From: Bidens hawaiensis
Taxonomy: Eukaryota > Streptophyta > Magnoliopsida > Asterales > Asteraceae
Length of the DNA stretch: 64,000 nucleotides
Reading direction: 5' to 3'
Assembly (NCBI GenBank): GCA_021521415.1
Contig: JAIQDT010000229.1
Coordinates: 2,046,001 to 2,110,000, forward strand
The notes under the pieces are model-generated. The model was given only the letters and a program-made list of their open reading frames with translations, did no database searches and was not told where the DNA came from. Both the position numbers and the translations under genes were made by a program. Each line of letters opens with the position of its first letter. The first letter of the stretch is position 1. Below are positions 9,407 through 20,886 of the stretch, piece by piece.

Positions 9407-12400
9407 CTACATATAACATTTGCGTAATTGAGCTCCATTCCATGTTCTTGGGATGGGAGTGCCATCGAGCCTTTCGAGCCGGTATGCGCCCTTTCCCAGG
9501 ACTTCTTTGATAATGTATGGCCCTTCCCAGACCGGGGCCAGCTTTCCTGGGCGTTCTTGGTTCGAAGCCTCGTTGTTACGCAGTATGTAGTCTCCTACAT
9601 TGAAGTTGCAGAGTTTTACCCGCGTGTTGTAGTACTTTTGCATTTGTCGCTTGTAGTTCTCTTCACGCACTGCGGCTAAGTCTCTGCGTTCCTCGGTCAG
9701 CATAAGATCCAACCGTCTTTCCGCATCATTGTCTTCTGGCTGAATCAAGATCCTTGGTGAGGGTAAACCAATTTCGACCGGGACCATGGCTTCCGTGCCA
9801 TAAGTGAGGCTGAACGGGGTTTCTCCCGTACTGGCCTTCTTCAGCGTTCTGTTTGCCCAAAGGACGTGCGGGAGCTCGTCCACCCAGCCGGATCTGTGTT
9901 CCAAGAGTCTTTTCTTGATGCCTTCGACGATGCTCTTGTTTGCTCTTTCCACCTCACCATTACCTTGCGGGTGTGCCACTGAGGTAAAGGTGTGGGTGAT
10001 TTGAAGTTCTTTCAGCCACTGTTGTAGCTTCTTGTCAGCAAAGTTGGTGCCGTTATCGCTCACCAAATTCTGTGGAAGTCCAAAACGACAAATAATAAAT
10101 TCCCAAATAAATTTTTTGATATGTTTTGCGGTTGTTTGGGCTAAGGGTTTTGCTTCTATCCACTTGGTGAAGTAGTCGATGGCTACCACTAGGAACCGAA
10201 CATTTCCTGCTGCTGTAGGAAATGGGCCTGTCACATCGATGGCCCACTTCTGAAATGGCCATGAAGAAGTGACTGGAACAAGTTCATTCTTCGGGCGGTG
10301 CGTGTTGGGTGCGTAAAGCTGGCAAGACCTGCATTTTCTGATGTATGCCAGTGCATCCGTATGCATCCCCGGCCAAAAGTATCCCGCGTTGTTTAGCTTA
10401 GCTACAACAGCGCGGGGACCTGCGTGTACTCCACAGATGCCCTCGTGTACTTCCCTTAGGAGGTAGTCAGCATCTTGGTTGTCCACGCATCTTAAGAGTG
10501 GGCCAAGAAAGTTACGTCTGTAAAGGATGTCATCGATGAGTTGATAATTCAGTGCTTTACAGCGTAGTTTTCTTGCCTGTGTTTTGGATTCTGGGAGTGT
10601 ACCTGCTGCAAGGTATTTTATTATTGGTGTCATCCACGTTTCCGTGCCGGTTTGGATGACACAAATTTCCTTGTGCGGGACCGAAGGTGTCTCGAGGAGT
10701 TCAATGCGGATATCCTTTCCTAAGTGGGTGAAGGCTAATGATGCAAGCTTGCTTAACGCATCCGCAGATTTGTTTTCACTTCGCTTGACGTGTATGACTT
10801 TGCAGTCATTGAAATCGCGCATAAGGGATTTTGCTTGTGCGAGGTACAGGGCCATTGTGTCGTTCACGGCCGTGTACGTCCCGTTGATTTGATTGGCTAC
10901 TAACATGGAATCCACGTGGGCTTCCAAGTTTTTCACTCCCATCTTACGCGCAATTCTCAGCCCAGCCAAGAATGCCTCATACTCGGCTTCGTTATTCGTA
11001 CTTGGAAAATCCAGTCGAATAGCGTAAGTGTATTCTTGGCCTGCTGGGTTGGTTAGTTTCAGCCCTGCGCCTGAACCCTCGTTATTGGCTGCCCCATCAG
11101 TGTAGAGTCGCCAGACATCATTGATGTCTTGTGCTGGAGAGGGTTGAGCCTCTTCCTGGCACTCTTTCTCCCGCGATGCAGGCACTTCTGCAATAAAGTC
11201 GGCCAGAACCTGGCCTTTTATGGCTGGTCTTGGCTTATACTTTATCGCGTATTCTCCCAACTCGATTGCCCATTTGGCTAGGCGTCCCGATAACTCGGGT
11301 TTGCCTAGAACGTTTGCAAGTTTGAAGTTGGAGAGAATGGTGATTGGGTGACCCTGGAAATATCGTCTTAACCTGCGTGAAGCGTGTATAAGTGCTAGGA
11401 CTAAATTTTCGAGGGTAGAGTACCGGGTTTCTACGTCTGTTAGGATACGGCTGACATAATAGATTGGCATCTGGATGCCTTTTCGCTCTACTAGCAGGAC
11501 TGCCCCGGTTGCTCTATCTGTTGCGGAAAGGTATAGGATTAATTCTTCTCCCGCTTCTGGTGCTGTGAGTGTTGGGAGTTCGAGCAAGCGTGACCAAATC
11601 TCCTGAAAAGCTGCTTCCGCTTCTGGTGTCCAGCGGAAGTGCGTTTTCTTTAAACAGTTTCTCAACGTTGACACGAAAGGAAACGACTTATCCGCGTGGT
11701 TTGCCAAAAAGCGATTAAGTGCCACTAGTCGTCCATTCAGCGTCTGAGCCTGTTTGATGGTAGTAGGTGATTCCATTTTGATAATGGCTTCGACCTTTTC
11801 AGGGTTCGCTCTGAAGCCATCTTTAGTGACGATGACCCCCAAGAACTTCCTTTCTTCTACTCCAAAGGCACATTTGCTCGGGTTGAGCTTCATGTTTATC
11901 TTCCTGAGCGTGTTGAAAGTCTTTTCGATGTCTTTCAACATCGCTTCTGGGTCAGGGCTTTTGATGACCAAGTCATCCATGTAGACTTCCAAGTTCCTCC
12001 CAATTTGGGTATGAAAATGGTTGTCCATCAGGCGTTGGTATGTGGACCCGGCATTCTTAAGTCCGAATGGCATCATTTGGTAACAAAATGTGCCATCGGG
12101 CGTCCGAAAAGCGGTTTTGTCCTGATCATCAACGGCCATGTGTATTTGATGGTACCCCTTATACGCGTCCAGGAAGCATTTAAGGCGGAACGGTGCCAAC
12201 GAGTCCACCTTAAGATCAATTTCGGGTAACGGATAACAATCTTTGGGGCATGCTTTGTTCAAGTCCTTGAAATCTATGCACATGCGCCATTGTTTGTTAT
12301 TCTTCGGTACCATAACGGGATTTGCAACCCAAGTTTGATATCTACTAACGCGTACGATGCCTGCGTCAAGGAGTTCCTTGACTTGGGTTCTACACGCGTT

Positions 12401-13264
12401 AGTTTGTTCTGGCCCCATTACTCTGCGCTTTTGTACGATCGGCGTAACAGCCGGATCGCATTTGAGCTTATGCTCTGCCTTACTTCGGGGTACACCAGTC
12501 ATGTCAGCTGGTGTCCACGCGAAGATGTCAGCGTTTTTTTGTAATAAGCGCTTGAGTAGGGTGCGTGTAGGATCAACAATTGTTGGGCCAATGGAAACGG
12601 CCTGGTCAGGGTACTTGCCGTTGAAGGCCCATCTTTCTGGTTCGGTGATGGTTGGTTTAGCCATCTTTGGTTTGGGTTTAGATGAGACAGATGCGATGCA
12701 TACCTGGGGAATGCCGGTGATCATCGCTACACCCTCAGCTGTTGGCCATCCCATCATGCCGTGGACTGAGGATACCACGGCGTTGAATCTTGCCATCCCG
12801 TCTCTCCCGAAGAGAATGTCGTATGTGTGGTGTGGCTTCCTCATCACGACAAAGTCCACATCTTCTGTGCAGGAGTGTTTCCTATCTGTAAGAGTGACGG
12901 GGAAAGATAGGATACCCAGGGGGGTGTTTGTGCTGCCATCAAACCCTTCCATCGAGGCGCAGATCGTTTCCAGGCGTTCCTTGTCTTCGTCATCTAGCTT
13001 GTCGAAGAACTGCCTGTACATCACCGTTGACGAGGCGCCGTTGTCAGCAAGAGTGCGAGAAGTAATGTAGTGCCCCAGCTGGCTTTTGATGACGATAGGG
13101 CCTTCTTTGCTGGGTCCTCCTGGCACTCGCGGGAAGCGCACCTCAGCTTCCTTCCACGCACATGGTTCTGGCGTTCGCCTTTTTCTTCCTCTGATGTAAC
13201 CATGAACCATGTTGATGCTGATGTCCACGGGCTTTCGTCCGTTGCCTCGGTATAACGCCACGTG
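9407..13264 (-). CDS. pol: Ty3/gypsy (Tat) pol polyprotein, 5'-truncated
   Basis: Open for about 1285 codons. Counting from 13288, the domains are: aspartic protease (DNGAS, about 82-86); reverse transcriptase (FLDAYKGYHQI about 372, YMDD 436-439); a first Ty3-type RNase H (about 585-700); a second RNase H (YTDGAANNEGSGAG from about 729, D793, D843) as in Tat elements; and integrase with an HHCC zinc finger (C986, C989) and catalytic D1018, D1078, E1114 with the exact 35-residue spacing. A chromodomain is not evident. The open frame runs eight codons into flanking host DNA up to 13288, where the first codon is TTG, so the true coding part begins at the insertion edge without gag or a start. 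It should cut, copy and integrate in principle but cannot be expressed normally without the 5' LTR. Confidence 0.9.
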   Translation of the reverse strand, partial: HVALYRGNGRKPVDISINMVHGYIRGRKRRTPEPCAWKEAEVRFPRVPGGPSKEGPIVIKSQLGHYITSRTLADNGASSTVMYRQFFDKLDDEDKERLETICASMEGFDGSTNTPLGILSFPVTLTDRKHSCTEDVDFVVMRKPHHTYDILFGRDGMARFNAVVSSVHGMMGWPTAEGVAMITGIPQVCIASVSSKPKPKMAKPTITEPERWAFNGKYPDQAVSIGPTIVDPTRTLLKRLLQKNADIFAWTPADMTGVPRSKAEHKLKCDPAVTPIVQKRRVMGPEQTNACRTQVKELLDAGIVRVSRYQTWVANPVMVPKNNKQWRMCIDFKDLNKACPKDCYPLPEIDLKVDSLAPFRLKCFLDAYKGYHQIHMAVDDQDKTAFRTPDGTFCYQMMPFGLKNAGSTYQRLMDNHFHTQIGRNLEVYMDDLVIKSPDPEAMLKDIEKTFNTLRKINMKLNPSKCAFGVEERKFLGVIVTKDGFRANPEKVEAIIKMESPTTIKQAQTLNGRLVALNRFLANHADKSFPFVSTLRNCLKKTHFRWTPEAEAAFQEIWSRLLELPTLTAPEAGEELILYLSATDRATGAVLLVERKGIQMPIYYVSRILTDVETRYSTLENLVLALIHASRRLRRYFQGHPITILSNFKLANVLGKPELSGRLAKWAIELGEYAIKYKPRPAIKGQVLADFIAEVPASREKECQEEAQPSPAQDINDVWRLYTDGAANNEGSGAGLKLTNPAGQEYTYAIRLDFPSTNNEAEYEAFLAGLRIARKMGVKNLEAHVDSMLVANQINGTYTAVNDTMALYLAQAKSLMRDFNDCKVIHVKRSENKSADALSKLASLAFTHLGKDIRIELLETPSVPHKEICVIQTGTETWMTPIIKYLAAGTLPESKTQARKLRCKALNYQLIDDILYRRNFLGPLLRCVDNQDADYLLREVHEGICGVHAGPRAVVAKLNNAGYFWPGMHTDALAYIRKCRSCQLYAPNTHRPKNELVPVTSSWPFQKWAIDVTGPFPTAAGNVRFLVVAIDYFTKWIEAKPLAQTTAKHIKKFIWEFIICRFGLPQNLVSDNGTNFADKKLQQWLKELQITHTFTSVAHPQGNGEVERANKSIVEGIKKRLLEHRSGWVDELPHVLWANRTLKKASTGETPFSLTYGTEAMVPVEIGLPSPRILIQPEDNDAERRLDLMLTEERRDLAAVREENYKRQMQKYYNTRVKLCNFNVGDYILRNNEASNQERPGKLAPVWEGPYIIKEVLGKGAYRLERLDGTPIPRTWNGAQLRKCYM

Positions 13265-13265
13265 A

Positions 13266-14140
13266 CTTAAAAATTGTGATTGATACAATCACCAAAACAC
13301 AATCGCATATTCATGGGTTGACACTTTGACACAAATAACCAACTTGAAAATTATGATTTATTTTAACTTTTGGCATATCAACTCTCACGCCTTCAATGTT
13401 TTGTTTTTATTTTTTTTATTTGTTTTATGAAAAATCATCCAACCAGTTTCAACTGTTACATAATATACCTTTTCAAAAAGTTATGAAACTAAAAAATCAA
13501 ACCGTTAATCCACCAAGTGCGTTGACTCGAACATGACATGTTAGCAAAACGTGTCAATGGGTTTGACATAGAACTATGCTTGACCGAAACATGTAAAATT
13601 TTATGTTAGGTTTATGTTGTGTTTTAAAAAATTACACCATATAACTAAACAAATCTCATTGTTGCTTGGATATTTTCTTGAGCTTTCTTTAAGTAAACTA
13701 TGAAACTTCACAAGCATTTAACAAACTTCATACATTAGCTAGCAGAAGTCAAACATTTAGCATTTAATAATGTGTAGGATTATTACATAGTATATATATT
13801 ATTTTACTATATGTAGGAATTATTTCATTGTGTAGATTGTTAATTCATTTTATCTTCATCTACACGTATAGAGTGTTCACCCACACATAACTCATATCTA
13901 CCACGCATAAAAGTTTTTTTTATTAATAAGTAATTCAAATATCAAAAAACATGATTTGCAATTTTTCCATTAAAGATTGATTGATAAAGGAATTAAAATA
14001 AAAAACAAATCCCACCCCTTGTGGTGTGATGGTAAAGGTATTGGTTTTACTTAACAAAGACTAGTCTTCAAACCTCACAATTCAAACCTCATAGAGGGGA
14101 AAAAAAGGTGTAGAACAAAAATTAGTTGCTAAAAACCAAT
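13266..14140. repeat. Duplicated host segment, copy 1, right part
   Basis: Resumes the match to copy 2 (62221-about 63190) immediately after element D, starting 'cttaaaaat'. AT-rich, no gene. It ends in a degenerate 'cccttgtggtgtgatggtaaaggt' region that copy 2 shares, after which the two copies diverge. Confidence 0.8.
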
Positions 14141-14749
14141 GCTTGCAGTGTCTTGCAAAGTGAGATGGATTCTCACACCACAAAGCAGCATTTCCTACTT
14201 TGAATACCATAGTACTGTGGTACACTGCCATATACGTTGGTCTCAGTGTATGGTACGTTGGCCTTGAATACCAAGTATGCCAAACAACTGTGGTACACTG
14301 CCATATACGCTATGATCAACGTATGGTGCGCTGCCCCCCGGTGTATGTTACACGAGTGCCTGTGTACAATTACTGGTTTCATGCTCGTTGGGTTAAATCT
14401 GTAATTTTAAAATCGTTTAACTCGTACGATTAATCCGGATAAGTAAAGTGATGTATAAACGATCCATGGGGTCGTAAAGGCTAAGGTTTTGTGCATGAAC
14501 ATGCAAATCCTAATTTTAGTTGTAAATACAAAAAATGACAAATATATTTATATTTTTTAAATTTAACTGAAAAATTTAGATTACATCGAAAAGAAGGCAA
14601 GCGGGCAACAAGCTGCGCCGCTACCCCTTTTTGAATTGCAAAACCTGATCTTTTGAAATCTACATTTGCTGATCTTGGAGTCATAACATTACTATGCATG
14701 ACCCGCTGAACATGGTTAAGTAGTTCCACAGCTTCAGGCGTGAGTCATA
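14141..14749. other. Unassigned DNA with small direct repeats
   Basis: No gene seen. A 22-bp direct repeat (ctgtggtacactgccatata...) occurs at 14215-14236 and 14288-14309 within a roughly 70-bp imperfect tandem duplication. 'gagtcataacattac' occurs at about 14680 and again at about 14741, right at the left edge of the E LTR remnant. Origin unclear. Confidence 0.45.
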
Positions 14750-14926
14750 ACATTACGTAATTTAAAGAGTCTCGTGGGTTCGATATCCGGATTTACTTAG
14801 CTGTACTAGAGTTGAACGGTTCACTTGCCGATTAGTAGTTTTAGTTAAGTTAAGAGTCTAAATTTATTACTTAGTGTCTAGATTAACGTTTATTTAGTTA
14901 ATAAATTAATAACTACTTTTAGCACA
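14750..14926 (+). repeat. Truncated 5' LTR of element E
   Basis: Matches the last ~175 bp of the LTR ending at 29903, with about 10% differences by eye. Left of 14750 the match to the other LTR is lost, so most of this LTR has been deleted or replaced. Confidence 0.7.
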
Positions 14927-14935
14927 TCAAGTTTT

Positions 14936-14953
14936 TGGCGCCGTTGCCGGGGA
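14936..14953 (+). promoter_or_regulatory. Primer binding site, tRNA-Asp type
   Basis: TGGCGCCGTTGCCGGGGA lies nine bases after the LTR end and is complementary to the 3' end of plant tRNA-Asp. This primer is typical of Athila-like Ty3/gypsy elements. Confidence 0.85.
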
Positions 14954-15161
14954 CTCTTGGCAATTGCGTTATTAGCTTTGATTAGACTTACTTGCTACAT
15001 ACGTGCTATTTGTATTTTGTTTTGTTTTTTGAGTCGTAGGAGTTAGGTTAATATAGTTTAGTTAATTGTTAGTTTTATTTTGGAGTATTTTATTAGGAGT
15101 CTACTTCGTTTTCTTTTATTTTGAGTCATAGGAGTCTAATTGTCCATGTCTTATATTTCTT

Positions 15162-16377
15162 TTGAGTTTCAAAAATATGTGTGAGATTTGTGGTGGACCC
15201 CATTTTACGCTTATATGTCCTCAATATGTGGGGTGTTTGGCACATTATTATACTAACCCTCCTGTGCAGCCGCAACAAAATTTTTGCAGGGGCCTCCGTC
15301 ATATTATTATGATAATCTGTATCAGTAGCCCCAGCATAATCAGGGTCAATTCGATGGTCAATATTCTAATAACAACCCTGTTGAGAATAGTTTGTCCGAG
15401 AGTAGTATGAAGAATTTAGAGAATATGATGGCTCAATATCTGGCTTCAGATTCCTAACAGAAGTTAGCCGAGCATGATATCATTTTGAAAAATCGGCAGA
15501 GCGTTATTACAGATCTCTAACGTACATTAGAGAGCATTACTAGGAGATTGAATGAAGAAAAGGAGGAAGAAAAGAGATTGAAGTTATTGGAGTATGTTGA
15601 CGAGTCAGATGAAGGGATCACTCAAGTAAAGGAGACGAAAATGGACGATGAAGTCCCACCTTCGGTTCCACAGGTTACTATTGCTAATTACTGGAGTGAC
15701 TCTGATGATGAGATCAACAAATAAGAGTGGGCTGCTTATCAAAGGTCTTTAATGAAGAAAGAAGAAATATAAGAGGACGTGGATTTGGGAGATTCACTTG
15801 AATTGATGTTTGGTGTTGAAGAAGAGATAGAGGATGAAGTGGATTTGGGAGATTCACTTGATTAGATGATTGGTGTTGAGGAAGAGATTGAGAATAAGTT
15901 GTGTGAGGAGGATTAGTTTTTGGATTGGGAATTAGAAGGGTTGCCTGAATACGATGAAATAGGTGAGTTTGATTCGGAGGGTGACTTAGCATTTTTTGAA
16001 GCTCTACTAGAAGATATAGAAGTTGTGGTAGTGGAAGAACATCACAGCTGGCCCATGGCACTTATAATAAACGTCGCTCATAAATCAAAACCACGGGAGA
16101 AGGCGAAGAGAAGAACATATGCAAACCGGAATAAATTGCAAGTTAGATAATGGTCTATGGGAAAGAAGAAGCCATTGGAGTTCAAGAACGACCAGTCTTC
16201 TCGATACATGTCATGCATCCGGTTCATGCCAGGTAAGTTTAAATTTTGGTGGTCTGACCCGTTAAGGATTTTTAAATCATTTTTCAATTCCATCGAGAAA
16301 ATTTCAATGTGTAACAAGTACCGGGTGGAACTGAACGGGTTAGATATGATCCAGGTGAAAGAGAAACCTCCTGATTA
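15162..16377 (+). pseudogene. Decayed gag-like region of element E
   Basis: Interrupted reading frames in the gag position. They start with a zinc-finger-like CEICGGPHFTLIC (C-x2-C-x3-H-x4-C), then an acidic Asp/Glu-rich stretch, and end with 'KFKFWWSDPLRIF...YRVELNGLD'. Several in-frame stops break it (for example near 15455, 15723, 15915 and 16150). A 60-bp tandem duplication (15779-15838 and 15839-15898, 'gtggatttgggagattcacttg') repeats part of the acidic region. No protease or RT follows before copia A. Confidence 0.5.
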
Positions 16378-16981
16378 AAGTTCAAGTGTGGGGAGGTTTC
16401 GCAGATTTTGTATAATTGTCGAGTCACTAACGTAGTCTTTTGTAGTTTTTCTTTTTTTTTTTGGGTTTTTAAGTTTTGTAGGATTTGAGCTAGAAGAGTA
16501 CCCCCATGAAGTATAATTCAAAATTCAAGTGTAGGGATGGAGCAGCCGAACTGTATACTTTTTATTATTTGCTGCTATTTATTCATGTTTTATATTTAGG
16601 GTGGGTTGGTTGGTCTGGTAAAATACTTAAGTACTTAACATCTATCGATTGATAAGATATTTTTAGATATTTTTTGTTGTTTTTGCCGCTTCCGTTCGTG
16701 TACGAGAGAAAGGAGATACTAGTTATTGGAGCATGTTCGGAGTTGGAGGGCAGCTATGGAAGAAGACTTTGGCATCATATCGTCATTCGCATATTACCAG
16801 CTAAGTCTTTTTCATTATTTATCTTGCTTGTTTATTTTTATTTTTGTTTTTGGTTTTTAGGTTTTTAGTTTTTTTTTTATTTCGAATTTATTTTTTATTG
16901 TTGGTCCTTATCCTTGCATTGAGGACAATGCAAAATTTAAGTGTGGGGAAAGAATATTTGAGTCGTAGTTAATTTTATATG

Positions 16982-17366
16982 TGTTGGGCTATATTTTGTG
17001 GTTTATGCTTGTACTCTGGGGTTAGTTTGGGTGTATTATGTAAACCGAGATCCTTATGGTTCTCAGTGGGCTTTGGGTTTTTGTTGGGCTAGTATGTTGG
17101 CTACCTTATATATAGATATCTTTGTATAGGGTTTTTGTGTGGGCGTTTGGTAGAGAGAGATTAGTCGTTCACTGTGTTGTTGGTAGAACGAGTATTGTAA
17201 GCAAGTGCTTAAGCACCCAACGTTTATAATAACGTGCATTTTGAAGCATCCCATCGTGTGTTTTACATGTTCTTGCTTATTGTCTTGAATCATCTTGTGT
17301 TAGGATTCCGCACTAACATCAAGATACTTGATATCATATTGTAGTGATCCAGATTCGGGATTTACA
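16982..17366 (+). repeat. 5' LTR of element A
   Basis: TGTTGGGC...TTACA. An inverted pair, ACCGAGA ... TCTCAGT/TCTCGGT, surrounds 'tccttatggt' near 17044-17068; in the 3' LTR it is perfect. A TATA-like 'tatatata' stretch lies at 17106-17115. The TCTCGG half is the same motif that repeats in the leader and in the post-pol region. Confidence 0.9.
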
Positions 17367-17368
17367 AT

Positions 17369-17380
17369 TGTTATCAGAGC
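17369..17380 (+). promoter_or_regulatory. Primer binding site, initiator tRNA-Met (one mismatch)
   Basis: TGTTATCAGAGC, two bases after the 5' LTR. The usual form, kept in elements B and C, is TGGTATCAGAGC, so one base has changed. Confidence 0.85.
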
Positions 17381-17585
17381 CTTAGACCTATTCAGGCTTG
17401 TTATTGTGATATCAACGGATTCAAGATCTATTCATTTGGTGGTTTTGTTGATTTCCGGCGAGTTTACTAATCGGAGAAGAAGAAAAGGGTTTATTCTTAG
17501 TAAGAGATTTGGTCAATTCAAAAACAAATTTGAATCCCATAATTCACGGGATTCAGTTAGTTGCAAATCTTAATCAACAAATCCA

Positions 17586-17781
17586 GTTCTCGGGTGAATT
17601 TGGGTGTTCTCGGCTACATTTAATGGTTCTCGACCTTTAAACAAGGGTTTTCGGTTTGAAATCAGTGTTTTCGGCCAAGGAATAGTGTTCTTGGTGGTTT
17701 TCGGTTAACATTAGAAGTTCTCGGTCAATAACTTTGGTTTTCTGTCAACGCATTCAGTTCTCGGTTAAAGTTTGTTTTCGG
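17586..17781 (+). repeat. 20-base phased GTTYTCGG array in the leader of element A
   Basis: Eleven copies of an 8-base motif, consensus GTTYTCGG, start at 17586, 17606, 17626, 17647, 17667, 17687, 17697, 17717, 17737, 17757 and 17774. Most intervals are exactly 20 bases. The motif is kept while the 12-base spacers between copies are unrelated. It ends about 80 bases before the gag ATG (17862). Period 20 is not a multiple of 3, and nothing here is translated. Confidence 0.9.
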
Positions 17782-17861
17782 TCAAAGCAAACTGTGAACT
17801 TAGTTGGGCCTGATCAATCCAATTTTGGACTTAAAACTGGTTTTGGACTGGTTAAACTAAA

Positions 17862-20800
17862 ATGGAACAATTAACTAACAATATGTCATCAAACTCTTCA
17901 CTCCATCAAGAACTGGATTCCATAATGGGGACCACCACTCGTGTGCCTCGTCTACTGTCTCATGAGGGTTTCAGCGAGTGGAAATTTCGATTCGAGAAGT
18001 ATGTCAAGATGAAAGATGCAAAATCTGGAGAAGCATAGTTAGGGGACCCCAAATCATCACGTATCAGCGTGAGAACTCAACTGAAGTTGTTGTGAAGCCT
18101 GTTGCTATGTACGACGATGATGATCTTGCTAAAAGTGAAGAGGATGAAAAGGCTCTCTCAACCTTAACTATGGCACTCTCACCTGAGATTGCCCTAGGTT
18201 TTAGAGAACTTCAATATGCTAAGGAGTTGTGGGAGGCATTAATTGAGGTGTATGAAGGAAACGAAGACATGAAAAGAAGTCGCCAAGACTTGCTGCGATG
18301 GAAATTCAATATGTTCAATCATGTTTTGGGAGAGTCGTTGGAAACTCAACTTCAAAGGTTCATAGATCTTGTGACTGAGATGAGATCTGTAAGTATCTAT
18401 CTGGCAACTTCTGAGATAAACAACAAGTTGGTGAAAATTCACTGCCCAAAAGTTGGGATATGAATGTTGTTGTTATCAAGAAGACAAAAGATCTCAACAG
18501 AATATCTATTTCTAAGATGATGGCTACTATTGAGGCATGTGACATGGATGACAAGCAACGTGCAATAAACCATGCAAACTCCTATAGTGCTGCTGGGTAC
18601 AACATTGCTTCCAACAATGCCATCATCTCACAAGACAACTTCTCAATGTTTAAGGCAACTCAGCAACTTCCACCTTAAGGAAACTTCCAAATGTTTAAGT
18701 CCACTCAGGGCCAATCTTCTTCCATCTCATCTCAACCATCTCCAACATTTTTCACTAAATCTGCTCAATCTCCAGCTGATAATGGTAAACCTCTGTCATC
18801 TGGCGTTGCTCCTGGTCAGAACTCCAGTCAGATTCCCTCTATCCAGAAAGAAACTCAAGAGAACATAACTCTAATGGCGGGGTTCATGAACTGCTACAAT
18901 GCTTTTCTAGCTGGTGATCTGGTTCAACCTGTAGTTGCTGCTGAGCTTGATCAAATCCATCCAGATGATGTTGAAGAAATGGATATCTCTTGGCAAATCG
19001 CCATGGCAGTGTTTCGGGCCAAGAAATTCACTAAGAGAACGGGAAGGAATAATTGGAATATGCCAAACAATCAGAAGGTGGGTTTTAACAAGGACACCCT
19101 GAGATGCTACAACTGTCACGAGCCGGGTCACTTTGCTCATGAATGTACCAACCCGGCAAAGGAAGGAAACACAGAAAGGGCGTTGGTTCTAGTGGGAAAT
19201 GTTAGAGGAGAAGTTGGGGGTAGTTCGGGAAATGGTGAAAGTGGTTTGGTTGCTCAACAATTTTCTTGGGATGATCAGATGGCTGCTCTCAACATTGGCA
19301 ATCAGACAGCAATTATGCTCACGTTGAGAATGCTGAGGAAGAAAATGCTGCTGAAGAGCAAATCAAGGAACTTCAATTCTCATTCATGGCCTTCACTCCT
19401 CCCAGCTCATCTGAGGTAAACTTTCAACCATGTTCTCAAGATTGTGTTGATAAGATTAATTTATATAAACTCCACAATGATAACTTGATTAGAGACATGG
19501 AAAGAGTGAAATCTGAAAATTTTAAACTTAAGAAAAATGAAAATGTTTTCTTGGATAAATAGAAGCAAATCAAAAGGATTTTTCTAAGCTTAAATCTGAA
19601 ATCAGCATAAAGTGTTGTCACCATCTAGATGCCAAGCAGGAGATTGCTGAATTAACCGCTAAACTGGAAGCCTCCAAAATAGAAATTTTGAATTTAAATG
19701 CTAAATTTGAAAGAGCTGAACTTGATTTCAAAAAATTCGAGGGTTCCAGTAAAGTAGTTAATTCAATGATTGATAATCAGTTATGGTGGAAGGAAAACGA
19801 AGGTAAGGGCATAGGATATAGTCGGGTACCCCCACCTTACAATGACAACTATGTTCCACTTCCTGTCACCAAAGAACAGGAAGAAAAGGTACAGGGTATG
19901 AAGTACAGTAAACAAGATAAGAAGGACAAGTCTGATCCTGTGAATACAAATGTATCTACTTCAGGAGTGAATAATTATAATGTGTTTACTTTATGTGCAG
20001 AGAAAGTAATTGTTGAGGAATGGACTGATGAGGATGATGAATCTGGTGTTTCGTTTAATAAAGACATGAATTCTGATGTTTCTTTAAAACTGCCTGTTTT
20101 GAATACTGCTTGTTCGACTGTTTGTGTGGGCTCTGGTTTTAAGAGCAAAGACAATTGTGTGGTTAATTCTGTTAAAACTGTGAAATCTGATGATGTGGTT
20201 TTTAATAAGAAAAATAAAAATAAAAAATCTGCTAAAAACTACTCACCACCCAAGTTCATTAAAGAGGGATGCTCAAATGAACAAAGGGGGGTCGACCCGA
20301 ACAATTTGTCTAATAGTAAACATCAAGCTAAGCGACCTGACCCACACAATAGGTCAAGAGAAAAGGTTCACTACAATGATTTTTATATAAAACGTCAAAC
20401 TTGTTATAATTGTGGGGTTCCTGGTCATATTGCTAGAAATTGTCCACATTGTCCATATGTTCCCTACTATGGATTTTATCAGAGGAATATGCCTCGTGAT
20501 ACCTATCGACGAAATTTCTGGCATCGTAAGGCAAATCCCTCTGACAGTGATTGGAACAAGAACAAATCTGGTAGGTTTAGTCCTCATTAGACCAAGCCTA
20601 ACATGTTTAGTAGAAGGGATAGAAACCATGATTCGACTTCAAAAACTAACTCGATTTCTAAATCACAGCCTGTCGGGAGAACAAATTCGTCTGTTCCCTC
20701 TACACGCAAACCAGAGGCTGAACCATCCATTCATACAAACAACAGTAAATCTTACAATGGTAAACATAAATGGATGCCTAAGTCTCCGGTAAAGAAGGTT

Positions 20801-20869
20801 TCTTCTTCCATTTTAGATAATCAAGAAGAATAATAGAGAAGATATGACTGGGTGCCAAAGTCTAATTAA
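17862..20869 (+). pseudogene. gag: copia gag of element A, broken
   Basis: Starts MEQLTNNMSSNSS at 17862 and hits an in-frame TAG at 18036-18038. The capsid-like (UBN2/gag_2) region continues in another frame (17978-18463: ALSTLTMALSPEI...AKELWEALIEVYEG), then shifts again. Zinc knuckle 1, CYNCHEPGHFAHEC, is near 19105-19146; a coiled-coil stretch follows; zinc knuckle 2, CYNCGVPGHIARNC, is near 20402-20443. The tail ends 'WVPKSN' and a stop at 20867-20869, the same place where gag ends in element B. Several stops and frameshifts make it non-functional. Confidence 0.85.
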
Positions 20870-20886
20870 TCCAGCACTTTGTGCAG

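Larger units (their letters stand above)
3419..13264 (-). mobile_element. Element D: 5'-truncated Tat-type Ty3/gypsy retrotransposon
   Basis: The insertion is defined by comparison with copy 2 of the host segment, which is nearly continuous at this point (62192/62221; 28 bases of the copy 2 site are absent here). In element sense (minus) it contains PR-RT-RNaseH-second RNaseH-integrase (13264-9407), tandem repeats, an antisense spliced gene, a second tandem-repeat set and a terminal region ending in ...TTCTTCA at 3419. A pol carrying a second RNase H plus an extra ORF between pol and the 3' LTR are hallmarks of the Tat lineage (Retand/Ogre type). Gag, primer site and 5' LTR are missing: the right edge cuts straight into the protease region, and no target duplication pairs the two ends. 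Confidence 0.8.

Noticed and set aside
12357..13070. 237-aa plus-strand frame opposite pol of D
   Set aside because: Shadow of the protease/RT coding strand, with no domain of its own.
9407..13288. Start of pol at 13288
   Set aside because: The first codon is TTG and the first eight codons come from host DNA beyond the insertion edge. The frame is truncated, not newly initiated.
16982..17366. Solo LTR
   Set aside because: A matching LTR at 26280-26664 and a shared atatg duplication show a complete element.
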